Assembly: GCF_030272615.1 (NCBI RefSeq)
Contig: NC_081409.1
Location: 531,628,291-531,692,290, forward strand
Reading direction: 5' to 3'
DNA length: 64,000 nt
From: Cryptomeria japonica
Taxonomy: Eukaryota; Streptophyta; Pinopsida; Cupressales; Cupressaceae
Shown: positions 24,563 through 37,945 of the stretch, piece after piece
Numbering within the stretch: position 1 is the first letter of the stretch
Layout of the letters: each line of letters opens with the position of its first letter
Program-made: the position numbers and the translations under genes
Notes under the pieces: generated by a model
Told to the model about the DNA's origin: nothing
Databases searched by the model: none
Seen by the model: only the letters and a program-made list of their open reading frames with translations

Positions 24563-26359
24563 CAATAAAAATACACATAATATGCAAAGGAAATGCATCT
24601 TCTAGTATTGGTATACTTTTAGAATAATGTAGTATTGTAAATTGTACACCTTTATTAGTGTGTCTAATTTCACACTCTCCTAGCACCTATTTTAGTATTT
24701 CCCCTTACTCTAAGCATTATGGGACCTTTATTGTAATTAATTAATATTTAATTCAATATTATGGGTCTTATTACATCATCACACTATTACTTGGGCCCTT
24801 AATTTTAGGTGTACCCTTTATCATTTTATCTCTATTTATCCTTAATCCTACCCCAATTTAAACTTACAAAATACATTTGGTATATATATCGACATTAGAA
24901 CCCAATTATCCTGTATTCCTAAAAAGTAAAAAAAAAGTTGCTAGGACCAAGACGACCTACCACCATGGTCTTGCACTGTTTTCCTCAAATTTTGGGAGGA
25001 TAATTTGGTAGTCCTATCTAATTCAAATCTCGCCCTGTGTGAATAAACCATAAATCTAAGTCGGCCTAAAAGTGATTTTAATTATTAAATCCCTATATAA
25101 GGCATCTCTCTCCATTCATTTTAAACATGTTATCTTATGATAACATTATCATCCAATTTAAGAGAAATTCTTCTTCCTCAAGAGTAGATCTAATCCAAGG
25201 AGAAACAAACTACATCGAGGCATGCTCATATTATGTTTCAATTATGTTTTTATGATAAATTTTATGTGATTTATCAAGTTATTACATCAACACATGGAGG
25301 AATTATCCTAAGAATGTTACATTACCTATTGATGATATTATCATCTACATTCAAGTATTTCAATTTTAGATCTAGCCTTGACCTCAAAAGGAAATCTTTC
25401 AATTCAATTCAAGTTCAATTTCAATTTCAATTAATGTTAATTTCAAACCTGGGGTTTGCCTTGGTTTGACTTAAGAAAAACCCCCATCTACAACCCCCTT
25501 TCTTTCCTCTTGTGTACAACTACAGGTACTTAACAGAGCCAAAAGACCTCAGATAGCATCATGAGCACAGTATAGACCCAATCCTAAAATTTGGACATGG
25601 TTTTCAAGGACCAGGGTGATAGGGCACCCCTATCATAGGACCAAGGAACTAGGGCACCCCAATCATCAACATTTTTCATCGAATTTCATAGGTGGATTCT
25701 AGACTGCTTTATGTTGCAGATTCTCCAATAGTAGCTTAGCCTAAAAAGATCAAGGTGCTAGAGCACCCTAGTCCTACTAGATCAACATTATATTGTAATC
25801 ACAGGTGCACAATCAGACTTCTCATTCAATTTTCTGTTTGTTACAATATTTTTGATTATCTATCAATTATTTATACAATAATTTAAGTGTTTAATTTCTT
25901 CATACCTTAGCTATAGTTTTGAATTACTTCAACATATCTCCATAGTTCATTCACTTTTAATAGCAGTGAAGGAATAGAAACCCTAGAAGTGTCATTTGAC
26001 TCTTTTACAAGAGTTAGTCAAATATGATCACTCTAGTTATTTAATATTCTGATATTAATACAAAAGTGGACCTTGGTCTTGTCCTACTCGATTCCATTTT
26101 CATACAATACAAATAATATTCTGGAAAATCTAATTTGGTTTTAGATGCATTTATGTTTATTGTTAAATTTGTAACTTTATATATGCATATATATGGAAAC
26201 ATGTCTATGCTCATTCATACACATGCTTTCATATTTATATTTAATATATCATGTAAATTATTGAACATTTTAATTATTCTCCATTTAAGAAAGGAAAGTA
26301 ATGTTTTACTGCTATTCATTGGATAAGTATCATGATTGTATATCAACTTGAGATTTTAG
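24563..26359. other. Unassigned region, possibly a diverged D-type LTR or interior
   Basis: No gene recognised. The text CTATATAAGGC (about 25095) and the repeated GGGCACCCCTATC/GGGCACCCCAATC phrases (25620-25660) are reminiscent of the D LTR, but similarity is too patchy to set limits. Confidence 0.4.
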
Positions 26360-26425
26360 AGTTATATGTGTGTGTATGTGTACACACACACATATATACA
26401 CATACATATATGTATATATACATAT
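26360..26425. repeat. Fragment of ACAT/ATGT microsatellite, left edge of the split array
   Basis: Short TGTGTATGTGTACACACA and ATATATGTATATATACAT blocks end exactly where the D-type LTR begins. The array resumes at 27624 on the other side. Confidence 0.75.
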
Positions 26426-27623
26426 TTAGCATCCTAAATTGTACTCCCTTATGATTTCGTCCACATTTGGGCCCTCATATTAGTGTTCATGTCCCAAAGC
26501 CGAACTAGGACCTAATTCTGCTCATACCATTCAAATCTAGCCTCCTTTTCTCTTTACACATCACATGGCCTCTTGGTTCTGGCCCTTAAATGGGGTAGGA
26601 CCAGGGTGTGGCACCCTAGTCCTCAATGGGACCAGGGCATGGCACCTTGGTCCTCTCAATTGGGACCTTAATTTTCCCCCCTTAACAGTCACAATGAGCT
26701 AGCGGGAATGTGATCTCCATGTCGACCTATGTCAAAAAATTAAGATGTTTTTCGATGGGCAAGTATAAAAGGAGGTCCATCCCTCTCATTTCACAATAAT
26801 AGGAGAATCATAAGGCACCCAATCGATCTATATTCAAGTAATATATCATTCAAGCATTGAAGCATTCATCATCAAACATTTCTAGAGATCTTCAAGATTG
26901 CATATTATTCATTTATCCATTGTGGAGCAATATTATATCATTCATATGCAAGAATGTGTGTGTGCTTAGGGATTTTTCATGTTAATTCCATTTCATATAA
27001 CATATGTGGTTACATTTAAGAAGTGAAGAATCATTATTAGTTAGTGCAGATCTGAGGTATATCTTTCCATTAATTATTTTAGTATTTGCAACATGTCATT
27101 GAAGTTCAATTCCTAAATTGAGGTTTGACTTAGGCAAACCCCTATTCCCAACCTATCTTCACTTCTTTATGTGTAGGAAATAGGTACAGAGTTGTGATCT
27201 TTAAAATAAACATTATTTACAGTGATAAATTGATCTCCCATTGGAGTGCGAAAAGTTCAGAAGCCCAGGATGACCACCACCACAATCCTAACATTTTAGG
27301 GGCTCTTTCAGGGAGCAAGTCCAAATATGCTTATATTGCTCAGATCAAGGTTTGTGGCTCAATCTTGCAACTGTATCTTATTGTTTATGAATTTCTACTT
27401 CAACTTCTAACACTTTTAACCTAATTTCAATAATTTAATTTACAAAAGAGGTTAAATCATCAAAACCCCAATCCAATCAGAATTCTTAGTCCCAATCTTT
27501 GCTGGTTAATGAATAGATCTATTGGATTGGAACCCTCTTTTGAATGTGTTGGTCCCCAAGCAATAAAATTAGCAGTTTCTTCCTTCTATAGTGGGAGCCC
27601 TAATTTTGTTCACCATTACAACA
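26426..27623 (+). repeat. Diverged solo LTR of family D
   Basis: The unit parallels the D LTRs in order. It has CCACATTTGGG-type start sequence, paired 'ACCAGGG..TGGCACC' phrases, a TATAAAAGG box (26764-26772), CATTCAAGCATT runs, GCAGATCT, GGTTTGACTTAGG, and an end near CAATAAAATTAG..ACAACA. No internal region follows, and microsatellite lies on both sides. A target duplication could not be recognised, so the ends are approximate. Confidence 0.7.
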
Positions 27624-27707
27624 TTTATGTATATATACACACATTTATATGTATATATGTATATATATATATATGCATATATATGCATATATACATATAC
27701 ATACATG

Positions 27708-27743
<36 letters not shown>

Positions 27744-27982
27744 CATATATGCATACATATATATACATACATGTATATATACACACATGTATATATATAT
27801 ATGTATACACATGTATATATGTGTACACATGTATATATATACACATGTATACATATACATATACATATACATATATATACACATATACATATACATATAT
27901 ATACACATGTATATATATATGTATATACATATATACATATATACATGTGTATATATATGTATGTATATATGTATATGTAAAT
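27624..27982. repeat. ACAT/ATGT microsatellite segment
   Basis: ATATATAC, ACACACAC and ATACATAT blocks, cut at 27983 by the 5' LTR of C1. Its continuation is at 42234. Confidence 0.93.
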
Positions 27983-29281
27983 TGTTGGCTTGATGATGAT
28001 GTTTTGATGTAATAAGTTGAATGATGACTTGTTTTATGTTGTCATTGATGGCAACTATGTTTTGATAGTCATCTAAGTCTCTTAGGCCAACCGATAAAGA
28101 ATAACCGATAGAGGAGACAGTTTATCAGTGAACCGGTAAATAGGACTTCAACCGATAAACAAGAACATATTTCTATTCAAAGACACCGGTATGAGTGATC
28201 AATGAAGAGTTAGGTGATGCGTTCCTATAGGAATGCTGGAGACAGGTACTTGTAGGTATATTCAACACCGCATTGGCAGATTCAACATGATGAGAAAGTT
28301 TTGATAAACAGAGCAGTCAATCTTGGAGGACAATCAACCGGTAGAGCAGAATGACTTAAATCAGTTAAACCAGTAATGATTATGTTTTATTTTTGGCTTG
28401 TTATGTCGGTGGCCAACATAAGTAAAGAGTGAAGTGTAATATTGTCTAGATTCATTGAACCTAGAAAATTTTTCCAAGTTTATTAGCCGACTAAGTTGAT
28501 GTTTATAAAAATTATGATGAGTTATGAGATATATAATGAGATCATCTTGTTATGTTGGTGGCCAACATAAGTAAAGAGTGAAGTGTAATATTGTCTAGAT
28601 TCATTGAACCTAGAAAATTTTTCCAAGTTTATTAGCTGACTAAGTTGATGTTTATAAAAATAATGATGAGTTATGAGATATAGAATGAGATCATAAGCGA
28701 ATATTGAGTTTGATTGTGCGGTAAATTGAGAAGCTTTGTATTGATGTATTGAGTTGAACTGAAGCAGATCTTATTAGGCACAGAGGTGCTATATGTAGAT
28801 CATTTCACTATTGTTTTCCTAACTGTTGTAGTAGTCAAATCAACCGGGTAGGTCCTAACAGTCTTGAAACTGTAAATCACCTAACAGGGTATCTCATTAA
28901 ATTGAGTCTAAATCCTCTTGTGAGGTTGCTCCTAATAGAGCAAAGCTTTTAAGAGGGATGAGATTGAAATCCCTTCACTGGGTGACTCCTAACAGGGTCT
29001 GCTCCTAACCAGGCATATTTGTAAGACCTTAACGAGTCAAAGATTTTTATTCTGAAAATAGTGAATCTTGTGGGTACTAACTCCCACCGTGGTTTTTCCC
29101 TTTTGGGTTTCCACGTATAAATCTTTGTGTTATGTGGAGCATGATATGTTGGGTGTTAGCTTATGTGGTGATATTTCTTTTATGTTTATTAAGCTTTAAG
29201 CTATTTAAAGTGGTGATCAGATTTGTGTTGTTTTTTCTTGCACTGATTCACCCCCCCTCTTAGTGCCTTATAAGTTTATCA
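27983..29281 (+). repeat. 5' LTR of C1 with internal 149-bp tandem duplication
   Basis: This 1299-bp LTR matches 41112-42233. Positions 28397-28545 are repeated almost exactly at 28546-28694. The 3' LTR has a single copy (about 41518-41665). The LTR ends CACTGATTCACCCCCCCTCT and then TAGTGCCTTATAAGTTTATCA-like sequence. Confidence 0.9.
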
Positions 29282-29283
29282 AT

Positions 29284-29296
29284 TGGTATCATAACC
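29284..29296 (+). other. Degenerate primer-binding site of C1
   Basis: TGGTATCATAACC differs from the canonical TGGTATCAGAGC by G-to-T and a local change after the eighth base. Confidence 0.8.
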
Positions 29297-29343
29297 TGAT
29301 TTCCTTAAGGCTTAACTGCTTGGGAAGGATCCTCAAGGCCATC

Positions 29344-30636
29344 ATGGGGGATATGAGTTATAAAGAGCTATCTAACCATCTTGCAGAATTTGAAGAAGCC
29401 CTAGGCAAATTAAGGGTCAAGTATAAAGCTCCATTGGCTAAGAGGAGAGATCTAGCTAAACAATTGTATGAACTTAGTGAAAATAGTTCATCTGAGGAAG
29501 CAAACATGGATGCATTGGTTACTGAAGTTGAAAAACTGAATGATGACAAGGGAAATATGAGGAGAGAGTTAGAATCCCTAACCATTAGGATGAGTCAAGA
29601 GCTTGAAGAAAGGAGGACATCAAAAGAAAAGATTAGAGAAAAAGAACACGAGATCTTTAAGCTGAACCATGAGATTGGAACTCTATATGCTCATCTTCAT
29701 GAGGGACAAGAAGAAAAAGAAGAAATAAAGGCTAATCTAGACATGACAATGTCTCTAAGAGAAAGTCTGATGAAAAAGAATGAAGATCTTACAAAGGAAC
29801 TTGTTGATGCTAATGAAACACTTGAAAAGTTTAAAAAAAGTTCTACTATGCTTGATGAACAGATTCAATCATAGAGGATGAAAGGTGAGACACAAGGCTT
29901 GGGCTACACTAATTTTGAGAAAGGTGACCCTTTTGGTACAAAGGACAACATTCAAGAAGGTAGATCTACACCTAAGATCCAGAAATACACTAGTAAGAAA
30001 CCCTACAAACCAATATGCTTTCATTGTCATAAGCCACGACATACTACTAATGTTTGTAGATCTAATTCTTTTGATGGTTATAGACCTAATGCCTATAAAA
30101 GATACAAACCTATAACCTTTAATGGATATTGTTACACTTGCAACATGTATGGGCATATAGCTATTGAATGTAGGTATGGAGAAAATAATCTGACACCCCA
30201 CATGAATCAGAGATCTGGTGGAGATTGGCAAAGAACTTTCAATGACTAGAGAAATGCATATTGGCAGAGACTCTATGTTTACTGGTCTAGTCCCTATGAG
30301 ATGGAAAAGAGAATGAATGTGATTTGCATAATCTGTCATAATTATGGTCATGTAGCTATGAATTGTAGAAGGACTGGTAGAGGCAATGCTGGACCCTGGA
30401 GAGCGTCTGGTATGACATGTTTTAATTGTCACCAACTGTGACACCTTGCAAATTTTTGCAGAGCTAAAATGAGTCAACCGATAAATCATTCTGCTAACAA
30501 GGAAGGGAAGAAGAAAGTTGATGTGGAAGAGACTAGAGCAAACATGAACAATATCAAGAAAAAGAAGAAGGATGATAAACCATCCGAAGATCCTAATTCT
30601 TCACCTAGTGTGGATAACTCATCAACGACAAACTAA
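29344..30636 (+). pseudogene. C1 ORF1: coiled-coil protein with four zinc knuckles
   Basis: One frame runs from ATG 29344 to TAA 30634-30636 (430 codons), broken by TAG 29872, TAG 30247 and TGA 30439. The first ~175 residues are charged coiled coil ending in LEKFKKSSTMLDEQIQS. Four knuckles follow: CFHCHKPRHTTNVC, CYTCNMYGHIAIEC, CIICHNYGHVAMNC and CFNC...HLANFC, with the TGA inside the last one just before its His. The C-terminus is a Lys-rich tail. The organisation equals B2 ORF1 but sequence identity outside the knuckles is low. The likely role is RNA binding. The N-terminal copia Gag core is absent, as in B2. Confidence 0.78.
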
Positions 30637-31090
30637 ACTATTAAAAGGCTTAGGGGGAACTTAATGTCAAATCCATTTTTGGACCCCCCTATATGGTGTG
30701 CGGTAAGATAAATCTACATATCTTGATGCATTATGATATTGTGAAGTGATTTTATGATCAAACCGGTAGATTTGATGTGATACAAGAACCGATAGTATAT
30801 TGAATGGTGTTTTAGGGTTTGTTTGTTTATACAACCGGGAATAGCATTTAATGCGGTAGGTATTGAGCAAATAAAAGGACTTTTTGAATATCATTTGTCA
30901 CTTTGCATTCTTGAGAGAACTCGAAGAGAGAAAAGAGCAGAGAAGAGCTTGTGTGAGTAGAATTTGATTATATTAACAGATGATTTGGAGTGATCTACGA
31001 TCAGTAATTGGTTAAAGTACATAATCAGTGTTGAAACCCTAGTTGTGGAAGGGTTGAAAGGTATTTATTTCAAAGTCCGAGTCTTTGAAG

Positions 31091-33074
31091 ATGGATGCAC
31101 CACATCTAGTAGATGTTACAGTCAGGCCTCGTCTAGAGTTTAAGAGGTACCCTTTTAAATCCATTGAAACCGATCCCACAGAAGACCTATCTAGAGTCTA
31201 ATATGGAGTTTTGCATGTAGAGGATATTAGATCATACATTCACTGTAAGTTGGAAGATCGTGGAATTTTTGCGATATTCGATCAATATAGGGTAATGTGT
31301 GACAAGAATGAAGTATTGAAAGAATAGTTTAGGAGGGTTACCGATAAAGGTTTTCACCATGCACTAAATTATATTGATGATTTTGAAAATGATAATGTAA
31401 GATATGTTTTGAGTCGTGTGCATGACCAATTTATGTGGCTTGATCGACCACATAAGATCACCAAAGAAGTGATTCATGCAGTAACTGGATTGTGTTCCAC
31501 CGGTGAAGTTCCAGTACTGAGATTAGTTCCTAAGGATGATGTTTCCAAGATGACCAAGTCACGATGGGATTGAAGAGCTATTACTGTTATTGAGATTGAT
31601 GATTTTGGTAAGATTGCTTGGGGTTATTTCAAAGATTTTCAGAAAAAGATGCATGCAAGAGAGAGGATACCGGGACAGGTTGTCAGTAGATATTAGTATA
31701 CCATCTATTTTTTGGTTGACACAGACACATGTTAGATGGAGGCAGTTTATCCCAGGACAACTTGGGTGATGCCTATGGGCTATGAAGTTGAAGAAGATTT
31801 TTTGGTTGCTTATGATAAACACTTGCTAGCACAACCGGTAGATACTACTGCTACAAGATTTGGGACTTATAAGGAAAAATCTATTGAGGTGCATTCTAAG
31901 CTTCCCAGACCGGTCATTGCAAAGAAAGTCAGAAGAGAACTGGAACAATTTGTAGTTGAACAAGGTTTTACTAAAGAGGTAATTGCAGAAGCTAGAGCTA
32001 AGTTTGAAGCAAGGAAAGTTGAATCCTCTAGTGACCCAACTGGTACTAGCATCGATAGACAACAAGGAGTACAATGGTGAAGAAGAAGCCCCCTCCTACT
32101 CCTAAGATCCAGATTAGAAGAAAACCTAAGGAAGCTAAGCCTGAAGCACCCAAGGTAAAAGAAGTTTATAGGAAAAGAAAGAAATGACAAGCACAAAGGA
32201 CACTTGAAATTGTTGAGGAATATGATATTGAATCTAAAGGTAGAAAGAAGGAAATGAGAGATAGTGGGAAGAAATCCAAAGTGGTTGGATCTCCTACTGT
32301 GAAATCTATGAAGCCACTAGTAAGTAAACTCACTTTACTTGAAATGATTTTGGAGAAAATTAGAAAGTATGGTATTTTGACTGATGTAAAGAGACTTTAT
32401 AACAATTTTAGTGAAGATGAGAAAATGCAAATTGAAGATACTATTGTCTGGTATATGAACAAGTATTGTAAAGTATTGATTGAGTTGCAAGGTTTGATAC
32501 CTGATTCTTTGTATGATAAATTGGAGGCAAGATGGAAAATTGCTATAAAATAGGACAAATAATTGATTGAATTTGTATTGATGCATCTACAACTAGAAAC
32601 CTCTAGGGAAGGTATTCAAGAGATTATTTTTAAGATAAGGCCATTATTCTTGACAAAGAAAAGGTTGAAAAGATGATTATTTGGTGAATCTGAGTCAGTA
32701 CATGCTGAGAGTTAGCAAATTCTAAAGAAATTTTTGGGGTTGATACCTAATGAGGAAGAAGAGCAACCAAAGAAGCTTAAGGCAGAATATCTCCTAAATG
32801 ATGTAGATATTGATGAATTTTCACCAGATGAGATTATTTTTACTAATCAACCAGAAGATGATAAATTGGTTAATGTACAGAATGAGACAATTGTAATTAT
32901 TGATGATGATATATAAATTGATACAACTGGTATTGAGGGAGAAATGAAGGAACAAACTGAAAATGTACAAGATGAAGATGTTCAGATGACTGAACAACAT
33001 GAAAAGGGACATGAGAAAGATGAAGAGAAACAAAGAGTTGAAGAATTACCGATGATCACTGAAACATTTTATAC
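31091..33074 (+). pseudogene. C1 ORF2, upstream part (unknown protein, homologous to B2 ORF2)
   Basis: From ATG 31091 the protein contains VLSRVHDQFMWLDRPHK, ITKEVIHAVTGLCSTG and EAVYPRTTWVMPMGYE, each matching B2 ORF2 in the same order. Stops in the first frame are TAA 31199, TAG 31325, TGA 31571, TAG 31694 and TAG 31733. A frame change near 32080 leads into a Lys/Pro-rich linker and a domain (LTLLEMILEKIRKYGIL) matching B2 near 21790. The frame reaches the D insertion point at 33074 and continues in phase at 39869 once D and one target duplication are removed. Function unknown. No catalytic motif seen. Confidence 0.72.
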
Positions 33075-34260
33075 TTTAGTGTCATAAAATTGTGACCCCA
33101 ACAATTTTAACCACATTTGGGATCCTCACCTTGGTGACGAAATCCTCCTTCTAGTTGAGACCCCTTTCTGCACCATCACCCTTGGGTTATTCCTTTCTTA
33201 GGACCTGTTCCTACCTCTAGACCTTGTCCAGGCCCCAAAATAGGGTAGGACAGGGGCATGGCACCCTTGTCCCCCTAGGACAGGGGTGTGGCACCCCTGT
33301 CCCCACCTCTTAGGGTGGCCCTAGGTTTTCTCGGTCCCCTATGCATAATCTGACTTTGGGGTTTGCATTTTCTCTTTGTCAACCTTCAGTGATTGAAAAT
33401 TAATCCATGAGGCATGTATAAAAGGAGATTCAATTCCCTCATTTGGGGGGATAGATGAGCAAGATAAGGATAATAAGAGAAATTCAAGCAAAGGGCATTC
33501 ATTATCAAGCATTCAAGCATTCAAGTCTTCTTCATTCATCTATTGGAGAAATATTACAACATTCATTTGTAAGCATGTGTGTGTTAGGGTTTTCTCATGT
33601 TACATGTCATTTCATGCAACACTTGTGATTACATTCAAGAAGCAATGCGATCATCATCAACAAATTGCAGATCTACAAGGTATACATTTCCATTGTTTAC
33701 ATTCAAGCATTTGCAATTACTTTCTTTCAAGGTTGATTCCTCAACTGGGGTTTGACTAAGGAAAACCCCTATCCACAACCCTTCTTCCCCTCTTTTCTGT
33801 GTGTATCTTGTAGGTGTGCAACTGTAATTGCAGGTTTGGGCTTCATTTGCAGAGACAAAAGAACCCTTTTTATTTTGTGGATTTTGTGGAGGACCATGTA
33901 CACTGTCGCCACGGTCCTGATGAATTTTCTCCAAATTTGTAGGGAAGATCTGTATCAGTTTAATTAGCTCATATCCGAAGTTACAGTGCAATCCTAAACC
34001 GGTAGCTCCTCATTTCACTCAATTTCTCTCTTTGTTCCACATAGTCAACAAGTCAACTTTCCTATTTACAAAAGAGGGTAAAACACACTTCAACCCTTGC
34101 AATCCACTTGGAATTCACATCCTTTCCTCCCATGGATTTGGATCTAGTGGATTCAATCCCTTCTTTTGAACGTAAAGTTCCTCCAAGTGAAAATAATCCT
34201 AGTGACTTCCTTTCTCTCTCCTAGGTGGGGAGTCACTAGGGTTCAATTTTCCACTTTACA
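33075..34260 (+). repeat. 5' LTR of D
   Basis: This 1186-bp LTR closely matches 38643-39863. It contains paired GACAGGGGTGTGGCACCCCTG-like phrases (about 33260-33305) and a TATA box at 33417-33425. Confidence 0.92.
33417..33425 (+). promoter_or_regulatory. TATA box in D 5' LTR
   Basis: TATAAAAGG, followed by AGATTCAATTCCCTCATTTG. The diverged D solo LTR (TATAAAAGG) keeps it, and the 3' LTR has the variant CATAAAACGAG near 39021. Confidence 0.7.
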
Positions 34261-34263
34261 TTT

Positions 34264-34278
34264 TGGTGAACCCGATGT
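34264..34278 (+). other. Candidate primer-binding site of D
   Basis: TGGTGAACCCGATGT begins three bases after the LTR end and starts TGG as a tRNA-CCA complement should. The tRNA could not be identified by eye. Confidence 0.5.
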
Positions 34279-35088
34279 CTTACACATAATTCTGATTTCT
34301 CAATATTAGATCTGATTAATTGCAATTTGAATTTCAAATTTTTATTTCCAAGTTTGATCTATTTGCAAATTTTAGAGGTTAGTTGTATCAAAACCCTAAT
34401 TTTTCATTTTGAGAAAATTAAGCTTGTGAAGTGCAAAATTTTAATTGCTCGTTTTAGATCTGATTTCTATTTCAATATTGCGATTCAAATCTATCTCTTT
34501 ATTTAGAAAATTCAGTGGTTAAATCATAAAACCCTAATTTTTAAGATTCTTCTATTTTTGATCTTTGACCGCACGTTTGATCTTTCTAGACATCTCCAAA
34601 TCAGCCATTTTTTTGGATTCCGCATGAAAATCATAATTTCTATCATCCCTAAAAAATTTTAAAAAAAATTGGTTGGACCTAGTGCACTTTCACCACTCTC
34701 CTCGACTTTTTCCCCGAAATTTTAGGAGATGGATTTGACTGTCTTTTTCTGCTCAGATCCAGAAAATCAGCATACTTTATCAATTTTAACACTCTCTAAG
34801 GTCAAACATAAATTTAAAATTCATCAAATTCATTTTCATAAGAAGGTCTTAATTTTAGATCTTCTTTTCTAGCAAATTCAGATTTTAATTAAGAGACTTT
34901 CAATGGCAATTAATAAATTGGATTTACTTGCTCTTTCTCATATGATTACATTGCTTTTTGCATATATTTACTATAATCATGTGTCGGATACGAGTTTCTT
35001 TCATTTCCTGTAGCTCCTCTTTATTCATAGCACTTGGTCCTATTGTGTTGCTAGATTATTCCCTTTTCAAATATATCTCAAAGCTTTC

Positions 35089-36246
35089 ATGTATCATTTA
35101 TGTTTCATTATGGTGATGTTGTTAACAAACTACATTTCATATGTTAATCACTTTAAAGATTTTGTAGATCCTAAACGTAAAGATCTTAACCATTATACCT
35201 CTCCTAGGGTATCTTGTGTGGATGAGATGAGACCTAATGCTTTAACCAATGATCTCTCTAAAAAAGAGCAAGCATTGGAAAGTAACATAGATCCTTCTTC
35301 TTCTCATACACATACCCTTGAGCAGGGCAGACAAAATAAAAAAACATCAACATTCTTACATCTTTAGATCCTCCTTATTTTCCTAAGACCTATCTTCAAC
35401 ATCAAAGTATATGCAGGGAGGAGGATGTCATGCATTTTATTCATGACCTTTCCCCTCGCATAGAAATAATTAAAAATGAGCTTTTAGATGATGAAGATGT
35501 TCTTCCCCATTCTTCCAAAAAGGTTAAGCTTGATAAATGAAAAGAGATTGTCATTTCACATGATACTCCTCCTTCATCTACAAATTCTTTTCTTCCTCCT
35601 TACACATTAGATTTCAAAGAAATTCATGATCCTGTTCCTCCATCTAGTCAATTGCAACATTCTTATAGTCATGGTTTCACATAATTAAAAAAAATAATGT
35701 TTTAAAGGACAAGGAATTGGCTAATTTGAGCATGGAATTTGTGTCCCTATAAATCCTCCCACACAAACTACTACAAGAGGCTTAGGAAATGGTACCCTTC
35801 TTTCTATGGATGAATTCCTTAGGCTCCAAAACTTTGAAGATTATCTTCAAAAATAAAAAATTAAAAGAGCTCGTAAGAATGCTTCTTCTTCAAAACTTCC
35901 TTTTAGCTCATTTCACCAAACCCATGACCATAATGCTGATGATTGCCCTAATTTTCAAAATTCTATTCAAGATGACATTGATAGTGGAAAAATTAGAATT
36001 GTGGATAATGAAATTTCTTCTCCTAACAAACCCTCTTCTTTATGTCAAGATGATATTTACCATCCTGATAGATTAGCTACAAGAATCTATTGGAGATTGA
36101 AATATGACAAGAACATTTCCTTTCCTTCTCAAAATAAAAACAAAAATCTTAAGAAAGTGAAAGGTATTGAATATTGCACTTTTCATGATTCATATTTACA
36201 TTCTCTTGGAAAACATTATGCATTTAAGAAATTTGTTCAACTGTAA
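35089..36246 (+). pseudogene. Degenerate Gag-like region of element D
   Basis: Discontinuous pieces in one frame (35089-35367, and about 35770-36246 with an internal stop) give HDHNADDCPNFQNSIQDDI plus DSGKIRI, then YCTFHDSYLHSLGKHYAFKK and FVQL. Both show the (C)xxxHxxxxHxxxxC plus helix pattern of Tat-like Gag knuckle segments. In the second the last Cys is replaced by Tyr. Several stops and a poorly resolved stretch between 35370 and 35770 show decay. No protease or reverse transcriptase follows. Confidence 0.5.
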
Positions 36247-36249
36247 TAT

Positions 36250-37550
36250 GATCTTGCACAAATTTGTCTCACAACAGATCTCAGTGTATTTCTTGGTAAA
36301 AACATAGTGCCTTAGCACTTCTTTACCCTTCATGTTTCTCTTCACCCTATGGCATAACTAGCCCATTTTAACGGGAGCTCTTTATCATTTGTGGTGGTAT
36401 GGTTTCAATTTTACATACTTTGGAGCAGCAACATGAAGTCCATTTTCCTTCTTCTTTCTATACACTCATCTTTTTCTTTGTGCATTATTCATTATTTGAT
36501 TTCCTTTCTTTCATTGGGTTATTATTATGTGAGCAGGTAATTGTTCAGAAGTTTTACACTTTTCTTAGAGAAGAATTTCTTTAATAAGTAATGCAGCTCT
36601 TCTCTATTCTTTCATTCTCTTGGAATATGTACCTTTTCTATTGTTGTGATTATTCTCAAGCACGATATGCCTCCTTACATGGAATGATCTCTCAATAAGT
36701 GCATATTCCTTCCTTTAAAGAATTTGTTCCATTAGGAAGGCATATTACTTGAAAATAAACACCACTAGAAAATGTGTACCCCTTTTACCCTTGTCCTTCT
36801 TAATTGGGGGGTAAGGATTTTCACTCATATTCCTTTCTCTTTATCTCATCACTATTTTCTTTAGGGGCTGCATTTTTCATATGTGCTTATCATTTATTAC
36901 AATGGTATGCTTCATGATTAATCCCCCTTGGGGAATATATGATACTTTTTTCCTTTCGAAGATTACCACTTCTTGAGATGTTGCTCTATTTTGTGGATGG
37001 TGTGAGTTATATTACTTGATGTCATTCCTTGTGTGACATCGTTGTTGTTTTCTCAAGGATTATCTCTTATACAAGAGGTGTAAGCCCTTGACTACAACCT
37101 ATTTCACACTTGGTAATGTACATCTATGATAAATTCACCCATACCTCTAGGGGCTACAAGTACATCATCCCTCATCAAGAATCACTTTCACCTAGGAATA
37201 GGAGGAAGGATTGCATTCTTGTGCTCTCCTTTTCTTCATTCTAGAAGATGTTATATTTGTCTAAGACAATTCCTCTTGGAAGGAGATGTATTTTTAACAA
37301 GGATCTCTTCTCCTCCAAGGATCACCTTTACACTTACAACATGATATCTCTTTTCAACTATCTTATCCTTGTGTGAGGAGTATTCACTCTCTTACTTGGA
37401 TTTATGAAATTGCTGCATAACAGATATCTTCTTTGTGATGAAGGTAGGTATCCTTGTTCTACTTTCCTTAAGATATCAACATCAACCCATGTTGACATCT
37501 TAAGGGGGGGCACCCACACTTCTCCTTTGTACCATTATTCTCTCATGCAT
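36250..37550. other. Non-coding interior of element D
   Basis: AT-rich DNA with only short frames. I see no gene, polymerase motif or clear repeat. Confidence 0.5.
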
Positions 37551-37945
37551 TGTATAGTGGTACATTCTTGGAACCAGAGGGTGGCCTCTTAGAGCAAGGT
37601 GTCATCACTTTTCTTGTACAGTGGGACATTCTTGGAACCAGAGGGAAGCCTCTTAGAGAAAGATGTCATCAATTTTCTCCTGTACAATAGGTCATTATTG
37701 GAACTAGAGCACAAACTCTTAGAGCGAGACGATGCTACTTTTTCCTGGTATAGTGGGTCATTCTCAAAACCAGAGCACAAAATCTTAGAGCGAGATTTAT
37801 TCACTTCTTCTTTTCTTGTATAGTGGGTCATTCTCGGAACCAGATCACAATATCTTAGTGCAAGATGATGCCACTTTTCTCCTATGTAGGGTGATTATTC
37901 TTGAAACTAGAGCACAAACTCTTAGAGCGAGATATCACACCTTTC
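37551..37945 (+). repeat. About six tandem repeats of ~65 bp in the 3' region of element D
   Basis: Each unit carries ATAGTGGGTCATTCTTGGAA, CCAGAGCACAAACTCTTAGA and GCGAGATGATGCCACTTTTC-like sequence with substitutions. They lie about 0.7 kb before the PPT, the same relative place as the tandem repeats of element A. Confidence 0.82.

Noticed and set aside
24563-26359. A full second D-type element with two LTRs (24600-25900 and 26426-27623)
   Set aside because: Only the second unit aligns convincingly with D LTRs. The first shares scattered phrases, and no PBS or PPT was found between them.
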